DNA of 64,000 bases. Origin: Sabethes cyaneus. Taxonomy: Eukaryota; Arthropoda; Insecta; Diptera; Culicidae. Shown one piece after another: positions 12,018-24,060 of this stretch. Position numbers and translations under genes: made by a program. Numbering within the stretch: the stretch's first letter is position 1; each line of letters starts with the position of its first letter. The notes below the pieces were generated by a model. The model was given only the letters and a program-made list of their open reading frames with translations, made no database searches and had not been told where the DNA came from. Location: assembly GCF_943734655.1 (NCBI RefSeq), contig NC_071353.1, positions 157,184,179 to 157,248,178 of the forward strand, in the 5' to 3' direction.

Positions 12018-12183
12018 GTTGTACGTATTCAACCATTGGTCACGCTTCCCAACTCTTGTATGAAGGGCCAAAAGGAAATTGGTCGATAAGCAACATCACT
12101 TACACGTACCAAGGATTTGGAGAATCTCCTTCCAAGAGCTAAGTCGCCTGAGTCAATCGTTGAATAAACCGTCTTAATGTAAA

Positions 12184-12545
12184 CCAAGCTAGCATTTTCA
12201 TAAAAAAGGTAAAAATCAGCATTACGTACAGATATACATGCGTATTTCATGCGCAAAATTGGCATATCCGTACTATTTTGGAGGCGATATACGTGATTAC
12301 GAATAATTTTGAGCGTTACGACTATTTAGGTATTTATATACGATAATATCCGATTAAGCGCGAGTCGCTCCGTACTACTCTACGATTTTGTGCTGAAAAT
12401 CGCATGTATGTCAGTCATTATCATTATATACGACAGAAAATCAACTTGATCCCACTTTATCCAGCTTTAGTAACGATTTCGAGTTTGTCAGGAGATATTT
12501 ACGATTGTTTTCGTACATTGATATACGAGTTGATGCTAGCTGGGG
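12184..12545. mobile_element. Possible MITE with AGCTAGCAT termini
   Basis: CCAAGCTAGCAT at the left is mirrored by ATGCTAGCTGGG at the right, giving about 11 of 12 inverted matches over ~360 bp. The interior repeats TACGA and ATATACG phrases. I could not identify a convincing target-site duplication, so the call is tentative. Confidence 0.4.
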
Positions 12546-12754
12546 AATGACTTCAGTAGGTGGGGAGAAGAGCCCACTCATCCACGATGTGTTGTTAATC
12601 GGGTCATGATTAACCTTAGAAAGTTGACTGTTTCACTCTCCCAGGCACGCCGCTTCAAACAAGTGCTCTGATGGTCCCTCCCGCTTCCCGATACTAGTTT
12701 ATTTATGAAATGTGGTATACCATGGGAAAAAATAGAACAATCTCACTAGCAGTC

Positions 12755-12895
12755 CTTCGAATCAGGCTTCATTCTCGGTTTTTTGCTCAGTAGATGCTCA
12801 ATTGACTACATCGCCTCAACTAAACAGAATTGGAAAAAGTAGTGTAAAGGACGATTGTAGAGCTTATTATTATCTACACTATTGTTGAAGAAAGC
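12755..12895 (+). repeat. Dispersed repeat, partner of the inverted copy at 17.27 kb
   Basis: CAGGCTTCATTCTCGGTTTT through GTTGAAGAAAG matches the reverse complement of 17270-17410 with only scattered differences over about 140 bp. The two copies face each other across 4.4 kb. They may be two insertions of one family in opposite orientation. The flanks between 12.55-12.75 and 12.9-13.4 kb show no gene. Confidence 0.75.
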
Positions 12896-13436
12896 AGGCT
12901 TGCAAGAGCCTCGCTCATGTGCTGTATTTGAGGCGAGCATGGCAACGAAACACTTCGTTATTTTTAACCTCATAGTGAGCCTTGAAGTGTTTCAACACGA
13001 AGCTCCCAAATCATTGGAAAACTGCACTTCATGAAATATTCCATTTGAAGAGCGCTTGAAGAGCAGCTTTACTACACATTGAGGATTGCACATTGAAAAA
13101 TTTCAATGGAATATTTGCTTTAGAAGATACTTCTTCAAATCTTATTTATTTACGCACAGTTACTTACATTCACTTTTTATGTTTCATACGAAAGCTATTT
13201 TTTGAAAATCTACACAACACAAAGATTATGAAAAGCATCAAATTTCTTGAAATTATTTTGGGAAGTAATTTTTCATTGCTCTGAAACAATTTGATGATTG
13301 GTCCTCGGAATGGCCATTCTGCAACGGGTTCCCGTAGGGATCCGCGTTGTCATGGATGTTTTTGGATAGAATACCGACAATATGGATATCAAAATTCATC
13401 ATTGTTTTGAGACATTTTGATGATTTATGATCGAAC

Positions 13437-13640
13437 TATACGGTGCTGGCCTTACAAGCCAGTCGTCGTATGTTTGAATTTCGGCCGGGAGGTGCTGCTA
13501 TAGAGTCAGTAGGATCATTGCACTAACCCCGTACATGTCCTGTACTCTAATAGTCGGCTGCAAAGTCTGTCGATAAATAAGGGTCAAGTTCTCAACAGGA
13601 CGTTTATAGTATAAACGTATAAACTTTATACCCATGGCTT
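13437..13640 (+). mobile_element. tRNA-Val-like SINE, copy 1
   Basis: CTGGCCTTACAAGCCAG (about 13446-13462) forms a perfect 5-bp anticodon stem with the 7-nt loop CTTACAA, putting UAC (valine) at the anticodon. A diverged T arm follows (GTATGTTTGAATTTCGG). The remainder, including AGTCAGTAGGATCATTGCAC and a TCGGCTGCAAAGTCTGTCG region, parallels the copy at 15.87 kb. Similar SINEs are, from memory, widespread in mosquitoes. The 5' half of the tRNA-like region is poorly preserved. Confidence 0.65.
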
Positions 13641-13732
13641 TGCTTATTACTGATAAAAGTCCCGCGGAAATTTGTTCCAGAATCGTCCTACCGTGGACAA
13701 ATCATCAGATAGAGTCAAAACCATGAAAAACG

Positions 13733-13888
13733 AAAAATAAAAAATAAGAAAACTTATCCAATTTAATTCTACTATGTGTATTTTATTCAATGACAGATAC
13801 TTACGACGTAGGCGAAATACGTATCTGTCATTGAATAAAATACACATAGTAGAATTAAATTGGATAAGTTTTCTTATTTTTTATTTTT
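13733..13888. mobile_element. Perfect 68-bp-arm fold-back element
   Basis: The 68 bp at 13733-13800 are the exact reverse complement of 13821-13888, with a 20-bp centre containing CGACGTAGGCG. The right flank (TTTCGTATTCTACTAAGACG, then CTCCAAAAACTTCA) also appears, inverted, next to a partial copy at 53.39 kb and, diverged, next to a copy at 56.95 kb. Complete arm identity suggests recent insertion, gene conversion or replication-linked formation of the palindrome. Confidence 0.85.
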
Positions 13889-14296
13889 AGGTTTCGTATT
13901 CTACTAAGACGCTCCAAAAACTTCAGTCATGAAAAACGATCTTCAGGGGTAAATTTTTAAATTTGTATACCCTTATTGCCGGTGTTGCCAGCCAAATACT
14001 TCTATGGCCACATGAAGCCCTAAGGGAAACCGTTGCAGAATAGGCATTCCAAGTACCAATCATCATATTGTTCCAAAGCAATGAAAAATTACCTTCCGTT
14101 GTAATATGAGGTATCCGTTCTGGTTTGAGAAATGAATTGTTACTGTTGTTTTACTATTCTAAACAGAAATTTAGAAGTTGAAATTTGAAAAATTATTGAA
14201 AAATAACATTATTTCCTTAATCTCGGATAAATTTGCCAATACCGGTTTTTATCAAAGGTGTCCAATATCGATCGCTCAACTTTCACCCCTCGTTGT

Positions 14297-15801
14297 AATT
14301 GAATCGTTTGTTTGAGAAACCCCACAAGTCCACTCGACACTATTGTTGGAAAACAACAATAAACCGATTTTCTCAAAATTTTGAACCAATCCTTATATTT
14401 TTTGGTATGAGGTTCTATGATAGTATCTAAAATACATTATGTAGACTTATCTTTTTATCAAAATAATGATTCTAGCTAAATTTACAAGGCTTTAAAGTTG
14501 ATGGATATTTGGGGTTTCTCAAACAAACGAGAAATTGACGGTGCACTTAAGTAGTTTTAGGCCGTTTTTATTCAAACTTGTGATCTATCCATGTTCATAG
14601 TATGTTATTTGCTACCATACAACACTGGGGATGTTAATTTAGTACGTACCGCTAAGAAGAAGAAGAGGGGAGGGGCGCTAAATATTATTTATTAAAAATT
14701 TTAAAGTAGAATAATATAAGTTTTACAAAAAGTTTTGTAATTTCAAATCGAAATTTTTATCATAGTTTGCATTTGCCTATTGAAAAATAAAAGGTAAATG
14801 GAATAACGGCGGTTTTTGAATTGCATAAATGGACAAGAGTAACACGAATTCACATCGAATAGAATACCTTGATACTTTGCTAGCAGTAAATTAAAGATAT
14901 TATAACCAGAAATTTTAAATCTTGGATAACAACCGTACTATGATTATGGAGCAGAATCTGAGAATAAGGGTTTGTTCTCAACTTACGTTATACCAAAATG
15001 AAATGGAGATACATGAACAGCATCTTTATACTTCGAACGGATAAACTATTGATTTTACAGTTACTCGGGTGTGCTCGACGGATTACTCGCATTAGAAAAA
15101 GCAACGAGTTTACAAAAAAGATAAATAGAAAATTAAACCTTTTATTTATATATTGTGCTATTATTAACAATGTATAGTAAATGGTGGGTTACTGCTTTTG
15201 TGAGAAATGCATGGATAGTTTAGTCTGTCGATTTCTGGAACGAGATTGCTGCAGTTTTTACTGTATCTAAATTACAAGAATGGTTTATTTACGTTTATCT
15301 TGTCGACCAACTAATCCAAGCTTATCTACATTTGCAATCAGTTCTCACTTTTTCAGCTAGAATATCCTTTTCTTGTTGATTTTATATGCCGTTCTTTTAC
15401 TGTATGGTTTAACTTAATAGCTTTCGCCTTGTATTCTGTAGCCCACCGAACACTATGTTTTTTTCTTTTTGACTGTGTGCAAGTCGTAATTTTTCGATTC
15501 CAAAGACATTTTTATACTATTGAATTGTGTTGCGAATACTGCTTACAATATTGCATGTAAATATTGGATGATAATTTTGTACCTATCGCAGCGCCGCTCT
15601 AGGTGATTATCGGAAACATGGATATTTGGGGTTTCTCAAACAAACGGATATTTGCAACCCCAATTAAAAGGGGTTCGTGGAACTAACTTTGTCTGGAATT
15701 TTGAGGGAAGGTGTAGATATCCTCAAGGATTCGAAAACAGTTAAAAAGTCAATTTTCATAAAAATGGCGTTTGTGGGGTTTCTCAAACAAACGATTCAAT
15801 T
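14297..15801. mobile_element. 1.5-kb element or nest with 31-bp perfect inverted ends
   Basis: The 31 bp at 14297-14327 are the exact reverse complement of 15771-15801. The 20-mer core CGTTTGTTTGAGAAACCCCA occurs four times: once forward (14305-14324) and three times inverted (14510-14529, 15627-15646, 15774-15793). The first and second also bracket a 225-bp unit, so a small MITE may be nested or the element may have grown by end duplication. There is no transposase frame and no clear target duplication. A related phrase, TGGGGTTTCTTTAAACAAAT, occurs near 46.98 kb. Confidence 0.65.
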
Positions 15802-15865
15802 GCCCTCAGATAATTTAGTGATGTTAACATTTTATTGCTAATACTCGCCCACCTCTATGATTAAC

Positions 15866-16055
15866 GTCACTACTGGCCTTACAAGCCAGTCATCGTATGT
15901 TCGAATCCCGGGTTTGAGAGGCTGTTAGAGTCAAATTATTATAACTCTGGCGCCGTAATTACCTTGCACTCTAGCAGCTAGCTGCAAAATCTGTCGTATA
16001 AAAACAGAAGGTTCAGTGTTAACATTGGAATGTACCACCTAGGTTTTGCTTCTAT
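15866..16055 (+). mobile_element. tRNA-Val-like SINE, copy 2
   Basis: The same anticodon arm as copy 1 (CTGGCCTTACAAGCCAG at about 15873-15889) is followed by a better B box (ATGTTCGAATCCCGG). The body matches copy 1 in order: a GTTAGAGTCA-type segment, CACTCTAGCAGCTAGCTGCA, then CTGTCG and GGTTTTGCTTCT. It lies just beyond the 31-bp-end element. The interval 16.06-16.9 kb is AT-rich with nothing recognisable. Confidence 0.7.
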
Positions 16056-17126
16056 ATCTCTACATGCTCTGGTTTATAGGTCTGACCGTTCTCATCTCAT
16101 AAACCATTATTTGCTTTTATAGTGAAAACTGATAGAAAAATGATTGCAAAAATAAATTTGAAGGTAAATTTATGATTAACATTCGTATAAGAAAATCGTA
16201 ATTTATTGATTTACATTTATATACAACGTACATTTGCAATTCCTATCAAAAAAAAAATTAAGGTGATAAAGCATACTTGGCATTTTGAACTATGAATATT
16301 ATAAACATAAACTGTACTAGTCCATAGATCATTCTTGAAAGTTGCTAGTAAAAAATAAGTATATTTGGTAAAATAATGTTGCAGCAGAATTTCACAAAAC
16401 AACATAAAAAAACTATAGCGATAAAACGCATAATGTGATGATAAATTTATGCAAATTCAGCTTGAGTTTTGCTCTCTGAGGATTTTCGAACTTGCTGTAA
16501 ATACTACTCTTCAAACTTTGGTACCTTGCTGCCCATATTACTATGATTATATCCAAAACATAACAAATGTTTTAATTCCGGAACACATCCTCGTAATATC
16601 AGATTTCCGGAAACCAGCTGAACCAATTCCGACTCTGTTGTCACCATACTAGAAGTGGATATGTTCGTGAATCTTTGGGTACTAAGAGAATTCAAATTGG
16701 TCGAAAATTGCCAAAGTTTCAAGCATTTTAATTTGTGGTACCCGGGTACGCTTGTCGAGCACATAACGGTTAATTTTGATGAAGGTCATGATTTCAATAA
16801 ACAAGTTTAAATTTCTGCATCTCGTGATTTGTGCACATATTACCCAAAGTCAACTTTAGCAAGATGCACAATTTTGAGTTTGATAGCTTTTGAGCTGACT
16901 AGTGTGAGCGTGAAATATTTCGCTCCCGAAAACTCTGAATTTGCACTTCAAGGCAATCGGGAGGAGCTTTTTATTTCTACTCAGAGCGATATGGTAGCAC
17001 AACGTAGCAGGCATGATGCATATGTTCTTCACTGCATTTGCACTTCAGTATTGATGAAGATGAAAATTTTTTCAGAGTGAGCCATGGAACTGCTCTTGTG
17101 AGTTTGAAGTGTTTTTGCAAGCCTGG

Positions 17127-17274
17127 AAGAAAGTATAGGTCTATCTTTTGTATTTACGGCGCTATGCGATTGCTACCCCGTTGGTAGCCAAATGAGCACT
17201 CTTTTTGCTACCAACGGGGTAGCAGCCCCATAGCACCGTAAATACAAAACTGTCTACAAAATACTTTCTTCAAC
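17127..17274. repeat. Hairpin of TGCTACCCCGTTGGTAGC arms
   Basis: TTTTGTATTTACGG, GCTATG and TGCTACCCCGTTGGTAGC are mirrored on the right by TGCTACCAACGGGGTAGCA, CATAGC and CCGTAAATACAAAA around a ~17-nt loop. Shorter matches extend outward to GAAGAAAGTAT and ATACTTTCTTC. It abuts the dispersed repeat at 17.27 kb and may be part of that family. Confidence 0.7.
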
Positions 17275-17410
17275 AATAATGTAGATAATAATTAGCTCCA
17301 CAATCGCCCTTTACACTACTTTTTCGAATTCTGTTTAGTTGAGGCGCTGTAGTCAAATGAGCATCAACTGAGCAAAAAACCGAGAATGAAGCCTGCTTCG
17401 AATGCAATAG
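17270..17410 (-). repeat. Dispersed repeat, inverted copy of 12.76 kb
   Basis: Read on the minus strand, the sequence reproduces CAGGCTTCATTCTCGGTTTT through GTTGAAGAAAGTA of the copy at 12755-12895 with scattered substitutions. No terminal duplications were identified. Confidence 0.75.
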
Positions 17411-17528
17411 AATTGCGTCATTTGAGTTTCCATAAGTGCTTCTAATAATTAATTAAATTTTTCTTCTGGTATCCATATGCAAAAACGAAAAAAAAAATTA
17501 AAATAACTTATATTATGCTTACCTATTA

Positions 17529-17880
17529 GCAAGGTCGTGTGGCTCCGCCGTCTGCCCAAAACCGCGGTTTTGAGATCAGGCAGCCGGAAACCACCCGGCA
17601 TCGCACATCCTAGCTTGGCTACTCAATAGAGCATTACCGGGTATGGCCACGTGGAGGCGCTAGGTAGGGGCATGGAATGGCTAGAGCTATATTGGACGCT
17701 CCTCGTTTGCCTTCCCCATTTCATACACTGATCCTCAAAAGCGCAGAAAAGGTCCAATCTAATACATAAGAGCGTTGTCTGTAACCGAAACCAGACCCCT
17801 GGCAGGACGTCATGTGGCAAGAATCGCAGCACCCTATAGGGAGCTTTGTACACAGCTGAAACTAATACATGTGCAGCTAA
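17529..17880. repeat. GC-rich segment, probable dispersed-repeat fragment
   Basis: The segment from AAGGTCGTGTGGCTCCGCCG to AGCTTTGTACACAGCTG differs sharply in composition from its AT-rich flanks and has no coding frame or inverted ends. I recall similar sequence as a repeated element in mosquito DNA but cannot name it. A non-LTR or LTR fragment is possible. Confidence 0.35.
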
Positions 17881-18239
17881 AGTACAGCTGTTGTGAGTCT
17901 CACGAACACTCTCTTATTCAGGGCAGTACGAAAAAGAAGTGGGTGTTATAATCATATCAATATGGAAAATTGTCAGTGGCCTTGTTAAAACACCAGCCTG
18001 GAGTAAGTGAAGATTCAACCCTATTATGCCAGATTGCAGTCAAGACAAACATCAGTAACGTAGTTGCATCTGTTAGGGTTAGGGTACATTTAGGCGTTTT
18101 GGTCATACATTCCGGTTATCTCCGTTATAGTGAATCTAGATTTTCCCAACAAAAAAATGTTTTTTCGTCAAAGTTATAGAAAACTTGCTTGAGTACCATC
18201 GATTCGCTCTCAATTAGACGTGAGGCGATGCACGCAAGC

Positions 18240-18400
18240 TACTGCTAGTTATAAAATAAAAAGTGATGAAGCCGTATGAAGCTTAAAATCAGCGAAACCG
18301 CTTCTAAAGATTAGAAAATGTTCATATAAAAATTCCCAATAGAGCATCTGAAGGGTAAAAAAGGCCAGCATATAAAGTATGATCCCGAAAAAAAGTCAAA
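18240..18400. repeat. Remnant of the ~50-bp satellite
   Basis: GCTTCTAAAGATTAGAAAATG and GAGCATCTGAAGGGTAAAAAAGG, with AAATTCCCAATA between them, match the 6.5-11.6 kb array unit in the same orientation. This is a satellite outlier about 6.6 kb away. Confidence 0.6.
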
Positions 18401-18699
18401 ACAATAAAAATAACATCGTTGTATTGCAGACGGGACCGCATAGCTGACGCAGGACTACGAAAATTAATAAAAATTTTGAATAATAAATCAAAACTTTTTT
18501 CACAAGTTTGACGAATAGTTGTAAAAATACTCAGTTTTAAGTGCAAATGTAATAGTTTTCTGTTTTATAGGCTAGTCCCCGAGTAATCTTCAGTATTAAG
18601 TCAAGAAACACATGCAAACATACATTCACTTTTGCATAATAAATTTTATATTTCATGAGTTTTTGCAAGAAAATCCGTTACATGAAAATGACCTAGAAT

Positions 18700-21350
18700 G
18701 ATGGGTAATAATACAGAAATGTCAGACAGAATTTCACCGTTCTGCTCCGACAGACACCGTCACCGTTTTTATTTCCAAGCAAATAAAGTGTATGCAGACC
18801 AGTGCAACCGGGGATTTGCTTTCACACCATTAAACCAAGATGAAATACTGCTTTTATAAAACGAAAATTTACAAAACAAACAACCGAATCATCATCACAC
18901 TATGATGCTGGTCGGAGTCGATGAAGAAAAAAACTTTGCAACACAAATCATAAATCAAAACCAATCACAAATGGCGTTACGCTAACTGAAATCGATGGCA
19001 AACGAGAGGGGGAGGGGGAAAGCCGGAATGTTTCGATGGATAGCAGCAGCAGATCGAATCCCCAAATGTGCGAGAAATCGTGTAAAATATGAGCAGATAC
19101 ATAGTTTCGGCATAGCAGTCACCATTTGACTCATCGGCAGGTTAGCGTGGCATCATGCACATAAACATGCACCCCCCTCCCCCCTCTCCCATCGCTGTCT
19201 CGTTGTAACATAATTTACGGCGTTCCGAAGAGTTATGCTGCCTGCTAGAGTAGAGCAAGCAAGGGAAAATTTACGACCAATGGACCGATCAAGTGCCTTT
19301 GGCGCAAATATTTCCAAACTTTTCCGAAACGAAATATGCGGGAAATTCTCGCCAGCCTCCTCTTGACTTTGGATTGGAGGCTGTTTATCAGTTGAGGGGC
19401 GGTGCGGTGAAACCTTCGCACGTAGCTGTGAATATGAGGTTAGATTTATTTATTCTACAAGTTGTTTTTTGAACTAGAAAGCTAGATTGCAACATTTTCT
19501 GTAGATTACCCGAATGTTGGTTGCGTGATAGAGATAAGATTGCTTGTGCAATATTCCGGTGTTAACTTCAAGGCGGTTAATTAAGATTGGTGTTTGGTAA
19601 ATATTTGATATGTGATAAAATATTAGATATACGAAACACGACTTGATTTTGCCTCATAGTATCCCAGAGATAACCTCTCGACGTCGAAAATGTTTTTCAT
19701 ACTAATATAAACCCACATCGCTGATGGCGAGGGCATCCATGGTTTATAGTTATGAAATTCCTCGCACGAACGCAACTTATTTGAAGTATTAGATACAGTA
19801 GTAGGAGAAATAAAGCAGAAGGTATTTCTCGGATATATTTATATAAAAACACAGCCAAGACTTCGCACTGTCAAACAGCCAGCAGCAGCCTGCAGCTATG
19901 CTGCAATATTACCGGCTAGAATGCTGCAGTGCAAAAGCAAACTACAAACTGCGATTGCGGGGGAGTGTGCTCCTGGGGGGGCTGGGACGATGAATGTGGC
20001 AGGCGAAACAATTCTTCAAGTGCTCAATAAAAGCCGACTGTTCGTCGGTACACCTATGGCAGTAGAGTGCAGTGGTTTCGCGGACAGGCAGAGAGCTGAA
20101 ATACCACAATCCGTTTTAGAACACACTTTTGTATCAGAGATGGATAGGAGCAACGGATATGAAACACTTGCTTCGAGCAGGTCGTCATCCCGACTCAACT
20201 GTTGAGCATAGGGTGGCTTCACGTTCTTTTCCTGTATAGGAATAATATGAAAACCGGAATCTATTTATTGAAATGATAAAATCAAAAAAGTTTAGCAATA
20301 TTCAAACTATCTAAATGAAATTTTTGAATACCCCCTGCTTGACACAGCTGTGGCCTACATTATGTGCGTACTCTACTACATATTGCCGTACATTTGTGGT
20401 TCATTCCTAAGGACGAAACTGTGGAAATTAAATTCTCTACTACAAGGTAGATGGGGACCTACCGTTCATGCCGCTGCTGCTGGGACGGCACTCGGCCACA
20501 AAAAGGTGCAACAGAAATAAAACACGCGTATCTTTTCGTTCGCAACCAGCAGCAGCAGCCAGCCATTCTTTCGATGGAATGTAGCGGCAAATGATTGCTA
20601 GTTGGCAACCGAAGCGGTACAACTGGTCCAGTCAGTCCGAGTTCGTGTGACCTCATCAAAGAAAGACGTACTGTGCTCACACAGGGACGACCACCCTCTT
20701 TCCTGCCCAAAGTACCAACCGTGTACGGTGGCATTTTCTAGCTAAAAGCCCCATTTGTACTGCTTCACGTAATATATCAGACAGACCGAGAGCCCAGTGG
20801 GTGACGACAATAAGGTGGGCGTCATCTGCCTATGAGAAAACGTGATTGAAATTGGTTGAAACCGGACAGATGCTGGCACCCGTTGGGTTTTCCCCCGAAA
20901 TGATTCGGTTATGTTTGAAGCTGTTAATGGCTTGGTGTATTTCTCCAACTTGAAAGGATTGATAGATCCTTGGAGGTATCCAAGCAAACCGAAGTGGAAA
21001 AATTACGATAGTTATCAAACTTTTAGAAAAGAGAGAGGGAAAAAGAAATGAGTAGGAAACTTGTCTGAGGCTTATCTGTAGACAAAATAAACTACTAAAA
21101 AAACAAAACAAATATAAGTATTCTGTTGCACTTGATTTAAAAAAAAATATTAGGGGAAAATTAAAAAAGAATATTTTTACCCCGTCCTGTCTGTGTCTTC
21201 GACAAGTACAGAGAACACAAGTGTCAGATTTCAATTTTCACCTTCTGTTTTCTTTGAAGTACGCTCGATCGGATCTGCCGCCTACGATACAAGACCGACG
21301 GACCGATAGCTCACCGTGCACATGTGGAAGTGAAAACTCAAGTGTGTCGA
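18700..21350. other. Single-copy island, no supported gene
   Basis: The sequence is mostly non-repetitive with balanced composition, apart from AT-rich 19.43-19.86 kb. Points of note are TATATAAAA at about 19840-19848 upstream of a 94-codon frame at 19921-20205, and CAG/CTG-rich stretches at 19.88-19.91 and 20.47-20.57 kb. The frame has no recognisable domain and no initiator-like TCAGT lies at the right distance, so I do not call it a gene. Possibly regulatory DNA or untranslated sequence of a distant gene. Confidence 0.35.
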
Positions 21351-21689
21351 TACGATAGTACTTACTATTCAAAACGCAATTTCTCGGATGGGGTTAAAAT
21401 AGCAGCTTACGCCGCTTGTTTCCCGAGGAGTAAAACCTGCCAAGTTTTGAGTGTAAAATGCCAAAACAAATTGTGAAATAGACTATCTCAAAAATTTGGC
21501 CTAACCTAATCTATCTTTAGGAGTAATTCTTGTGCAATGTGGTGAAAAGAATATTTTTTTTTTGTTGAAAATTACATTTCTAGGGGTTTAGTAGAAAATA
21601 CCGAATCTTGAGAAGCAGAATCGTACAAAAGGCCGAATTACATAGGGCCGACTTGTACGAATCCATAAAATCAAAATAAAGTGGCAACA

Positions 21690-24060
21690 AAATGAAGTAG
21701 TTCTAAAACAGTCTGGAAGTAGCTCTGAAGTGGCTGAAATAACCCCGAAGTGCTTCGGAAATGGTCCTGAAGTGGCTTGGGAATGGTCCTGAAGTGGCTC
21801 TGAAACAGCCCTGAAGTTGCTCTGAAATAGCCCTGAAGCGGTTCTGAAATGGCCCTGAAGTGGCACTGAAACATCCTTGAAGTGGTTCTTAATGGCCCAA
21901 AGTGACCATGGAATGGCGCTAAAATAGCCCTAAAGTGACTCTGAAACAGCCTTTAAGTGGTTTTGAAATGGCCCTGAAGTAGTTCTAAAACAGTCTGGAA
22001 GTAGCTTCGAAGTGGCTCTAAAACAGCCTTGAAGTGACTGTACTAGTCGTGAAGTGGCCCTGAAATTCTTCACGAGTCCAAATATCTTTTATTAGTTATT
22101 TTATTAGTTTAAGATCCCATGAATTCAAAAATCCTAGAGTTAAAGTGTTAAAAGTTCCAACAGCCAAGATTTCAAGAGTCCAGAAGTTCAAGAATCCATC
22201 AGTTCAAGTGCCTAAAAGTGAAAGTGAATTCTAACGTCCAAGAATTCCAGGAGTTCAAGAGTTCAAAAGTCCATGTGTTCAAGAGTCCGCGAGTCCAGGT
22301 GTTAAAGAGCTCAAAAGTTCTTCAAGTGTCCAAGGGTCCGGGAGTCTAAAAATCTTGTCCCGAAGCTGCTGGCAAGTGGTCTTGAAGTGGCTCGGAAAAG
22401 GTCCTAAAGTGGCTCTGAAATAGCTCTGAAGCGGCTCTGAAATAACCCTGAAGCGTCTCTGAAATGGTCATAAAGTGGCTTGGGAACGGCCCTGAAGTGG
22501 CCCTAAAACAGCCCTGAAGTAGAGCTAAAATAGCCCTAAAGTGGTTCTGAAATGGCTCTAAAGTGGCTCTGAAACAGCCCTGAAGTGGATCTGGAACAGC
22601 TTTGAAGTGGCCCTGTACCGACCCTCAAATGACCCTAAGTGGCCCCGAAATGGTTCTGCAATAACCCAGAAGTGGCACTGAAATAACCCTGAAGTGGTCC
22701 TGGAATGGTCCGGAATTAGCCCTGATGTGGTACTAAAATAGCCCTAAAGTGACTCTGAAACAGCCTTGAAGTGGCTCTGGAATGGCCCTGAAGTCGTTCT
22801 AAAACAGTCTATAAGTAGCTCTGCAGTGGTCCTGAAGTCGCTCTGAAACAGCCTTGAAGTGGCCCTGAAATTGTCCTGAAGTGACCCTGAACTGGCAATA
22901 AAATATCCCTGAAATGACTCTGAAATGTCCCTAAAGTGGCCGTAGAATGGCTCGGAAATAATTTTAAAGCGGTTCTGAAATAGCACTGAAATAGTTGAGA
23001 ATTGGCCTTGAAATTGTCCCAAAAAGACCCACAAATGGCACTGATATAGCCCTAAAGTGGCGATAAATAGTTCGGAGGTTGCTTTGAAATAGCACTAAAG
23101 TGTCTCTGAAATAGCCCTGAAGTGGCTCTGAAACAGCCTTGAAGTGGTTCCGGATAAGTTCTGAAATGGCTTCAAACAGCCCTGAAATAGTACTGAAATC
23201 TGAAGTATCTCTTAAATATTTCTGAAATGGTCCTAATGTAACACTAAAATAGCCCTAAAGCGGTTCGGAAATAGTCTTGAAGTGACTCTGAAACAGCCCT
23301 GAAGTGGATCTGGAATGGCTCTGAAATGGCCCTGGAGTGACCCTAAGTGGCTCTGAAATGGCACTGAAATAGCCCTAAACCACCCTGGAATGCCTCGGAA
23401 ATAGCCCTGATGTGGAGCTAAAATAGCCTTAAAGTGACTTTGAAACAGCCTTGAAGTGGTTCTGAAATGGTCATGAAGTAGTTCTAAAACAGTCTGGAAG
23501 TAGCTTTGAAGTGGCTCTGAAACAGCCTTGAAGTGACTCTGAACCAGTTGTGAAGTGGTCCTGAAATTGGCCTGAAGTGACCCTGAAATTGCAATGATAT
23601 AGCCCTGATGTGGAGCTAAAATAGCACTGAAATGTCCCTAAAGTGGCCGTAGAATGGTTCGGAAATAGTTTTGAAGTGGTTCGGAAATAGTTTTGAAGTG
23701 GTTCTGAAATAGCCCAGTAGTGCCTCTGAAATAGCCCTAAAGTAGTTCTGAAACAGTCTGGAAGCAGCCCTGAATTTGGTCTAAAAAGCCTTGAAGTGAT
23801 TCTGAAATATTTGTGAATTAGCCCTGAAATTGTCCTAAAGAGACCCTGAAATGGCACTGGAATAGCCCTAAAGTGGCGCTAAAATAGCTCTGAGGTGACT
23901 CTGAAGTCCTAAAGTATCTCTGAAACAGCCTTGAAGTGGTTCTGGAAAAGTTCTGAAGTGGGTTTAAACAGCCCCTAAGTAGCAATGAAATAGCTCTGAA
24001 GTATCTTTGAACTAACTCTGAAGTGGCCCTAAAGTGACCCTAATAAAATGAGCTGGAAGT
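21690..24060. repeat. 11-bp-period satellite, CCCTGAAGTGG/CTCTGAAATAG
   Basis: Successive 11-mers can be read directly: CCCTGAAGTTG, CTCTGAAATAG, CCCTGAAGCGG, TTCTGAAATGG, CCCTGAAGTGG, with two subtypes tending to alternate (22-bp higher order). A 300-bp insert at 22.06-22.37 kb carries a different ~10-bp unit (GTTCAAGAGTCC), also seen at 24.61-24.72 kb. Minus-strand frames rich in FRTTSGLFQ motifs are products of the period, not proteins. Confidence 0.9.

Noticed and set aside
21588..23857. Several minus-strand frames of 67-128 codons rich in FRTTSGLFQ
   Set aside because: They are the 11-bp satellite read as codons; the same peptide phrases appear in any frame and have no start context or family.
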